From Welwitschia mirabilis (lineage: Eukaryota > Gnetophyta > Gnetopsida > Welwitschiales), in contig JBOZIK010000001.1 in NCBI GenBank assembly GCA_051453625.1, positions 228,317,296-228,349,905 on the forward strand: 32,610 nt of DNA. The letters are read 5' to 3'. How positions within the stretch are numbered: the stretch's first letter is position 1; every line of letters begins with the position of its first letter. A program made the position numbers and the translations under genes. Below the pieces are notes generated by a model. It did not search any database, was not told the DNA's origin, and saw only the letters and a list, made by a program, of their open reading frames with translations. Shown here one piece after another: positions 31,614 to 32,610 of this stretch.

Positions 31614-32610
31614 AGACATTTTCTAGTTCCTTCATAAAAGATTAATAAAGAATGATTTTCATAAAAAATTTCTATGAAAAACATTTAATAATTATGTGAA
31701 AATAATAAAAATGTTAAAAAATTTTATTAATTTCTAAGGAAAAAAGGCATTAAAAATTAAAATTTAAAGTGCAAATTTCATACCTTCCAACCAAAGTTGA
31801 ACTTTATTCTCAAAGTTTAAAAAGATAGAAAAATGGATGTTGAGTTTGAGAATAAATTAATACAAACATTAGCAAAAATATGCTTTATTCAATATCATTT
31901 TATTAAAACTAGAAAAAGGAAAGTAAAAATAATCCAAAGTAATGTTGAAAAGAAAATGTAAAATGCAAAATTCCTAGAATGATGTATAAATTAAAAAGAA
32001 AGTCTTATGAGAAATAGTTAAGTAATGAGTCTCCACAAATGAGTGTTGTAGATAAAAGGGATAACGAGAAAGAAAAGATGAATAGTTTGAAAGATAGAAA
32101 GGAAAAAATAAAGAAAAAGGTGAAAATGAAGATGCTAGCATCAAACAAGAAAGAAGAAATCTTATTATAACAATGTAATCTTAGGTATTTTTTCTCATAG
32201 GGATGTAAGGGTGTATGCATGCTATATGAAACATGAAATGAATGGAAATGAAGTGAATGAAAATACCACTAAAACTTGACCATACATGCTATGAATAAAA
32301 GAGATCATGATCTATACTAAAGGCCTTATTTATTAATTTTTTTTGAGCTTTTAAATTTATTTAATGGACCTAAATGTCATACTAATGAAGTGTTAACTAA
32401 GTAAACTTATGCAAATTCAAGGGTAGTAAATAAATCTTAAATAAAATCATTAAAGAAAGTAAAACACAAAAAATCTTTATTGTCTACCTTATTTTTCTTT
32501 CCAAATATACCCTTCTACAATTATAAGCATCTTCATTTTAAGCATTTTAATCTTTTTGAACACCTAGTATTAGCGAATTTCCTTCTAATAGAGTGAAGGA
32601 TGTTTGTATG
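31614..32610. other. Probable 3' internal part of a retrotransposon; no domain seen
   Basis: Its position next to the polypurine tract suggests the end of an element's internal region. No RNase H, integrase or other motif is recognisable on the minus strand; the open frame at 32005-32220 is a T-rich composition effect. The element may continue beyond the window. Confidence 0.35.

Overview
This is a transposon-dominated stretch of nuclear DNA from a seed plant. It carries no intact host protein-coding gene that I can recognise, and no tRNA, rRNA or CRISPR array. The plant origin is inferred from the element types: Tork-like and SIRE-like Copia LTR retrotransposons with primer sites complementary to initiator tRNA-Met, plant L1-type LINEs, and a large non-coding LTR element. 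Most of the window is AT-rich and strongly CpG-depleted, as expected for old methylated repeats. Species cannot be fixed from the sequence.

Layout. Positions 1-2290 are AT-rich DNA with a cluster of five hairpin-forming repeats (991-1196). Positions 2292-2511 hold a tandem array of decayed AGACGTCT-type motifs. Positions 2950-4679 (minus) are a broken SIRE-type Copia gag with two CCHC knuckles. It is followed by a primer-binding site (4716-4729) and a long LTR (about 4742-6080) with a TATA-like box and a second AGACGTCT array in the opposite orientation. Positions about 7555-10900 (plus) are a decayed L1-type LINE (endonuclease, reverse transcriptase, C-terminal zinc-binding region), itself interrupted by about 470 bp of unrelated sequence.

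Positions 11413-12162, 17507-17907 and 20768-21290 look like one older, less AT-rich, gene-like segment split by two insertions. The first is a 5.3-kb Tork-like Copia element on the minus strand (12163-17506) with two 296-bp LTRs about 90% identical, PBS, PPT, gag, protease, integrase, RT and RNase H, all disabled. The second is a non-coding LTR element (17908-20767) flanked by perfect 5-bp target duplications (TGTTT). It contains three LTR segments, a CpG-rich, A-over-T-skewed interior, and 21-bp repeats whose number varies between its LTRs.

From 21290 to the end the sequence is very AT-rich. The recognisable parts are a TATA-bearing LTR-like segment (about 25370-25800, plus), a decayed LINE reverse transcriptase (about 28130-28760, minus), and a well-marked LTR end (about 30780-31601, minus) with TATA box and polypurine tract.

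The elements do not form a pathway; the window records nested insertions and decay. The most unusual features are the three-LTR non-coding element, the two AGACGTCT arrays at enhancer-like positions in LTR DNA, and a 619-N gap sitting where only about 25 nt of reverse-transcriptase coding sequence should be missing. I found no clear sign of a new host system.
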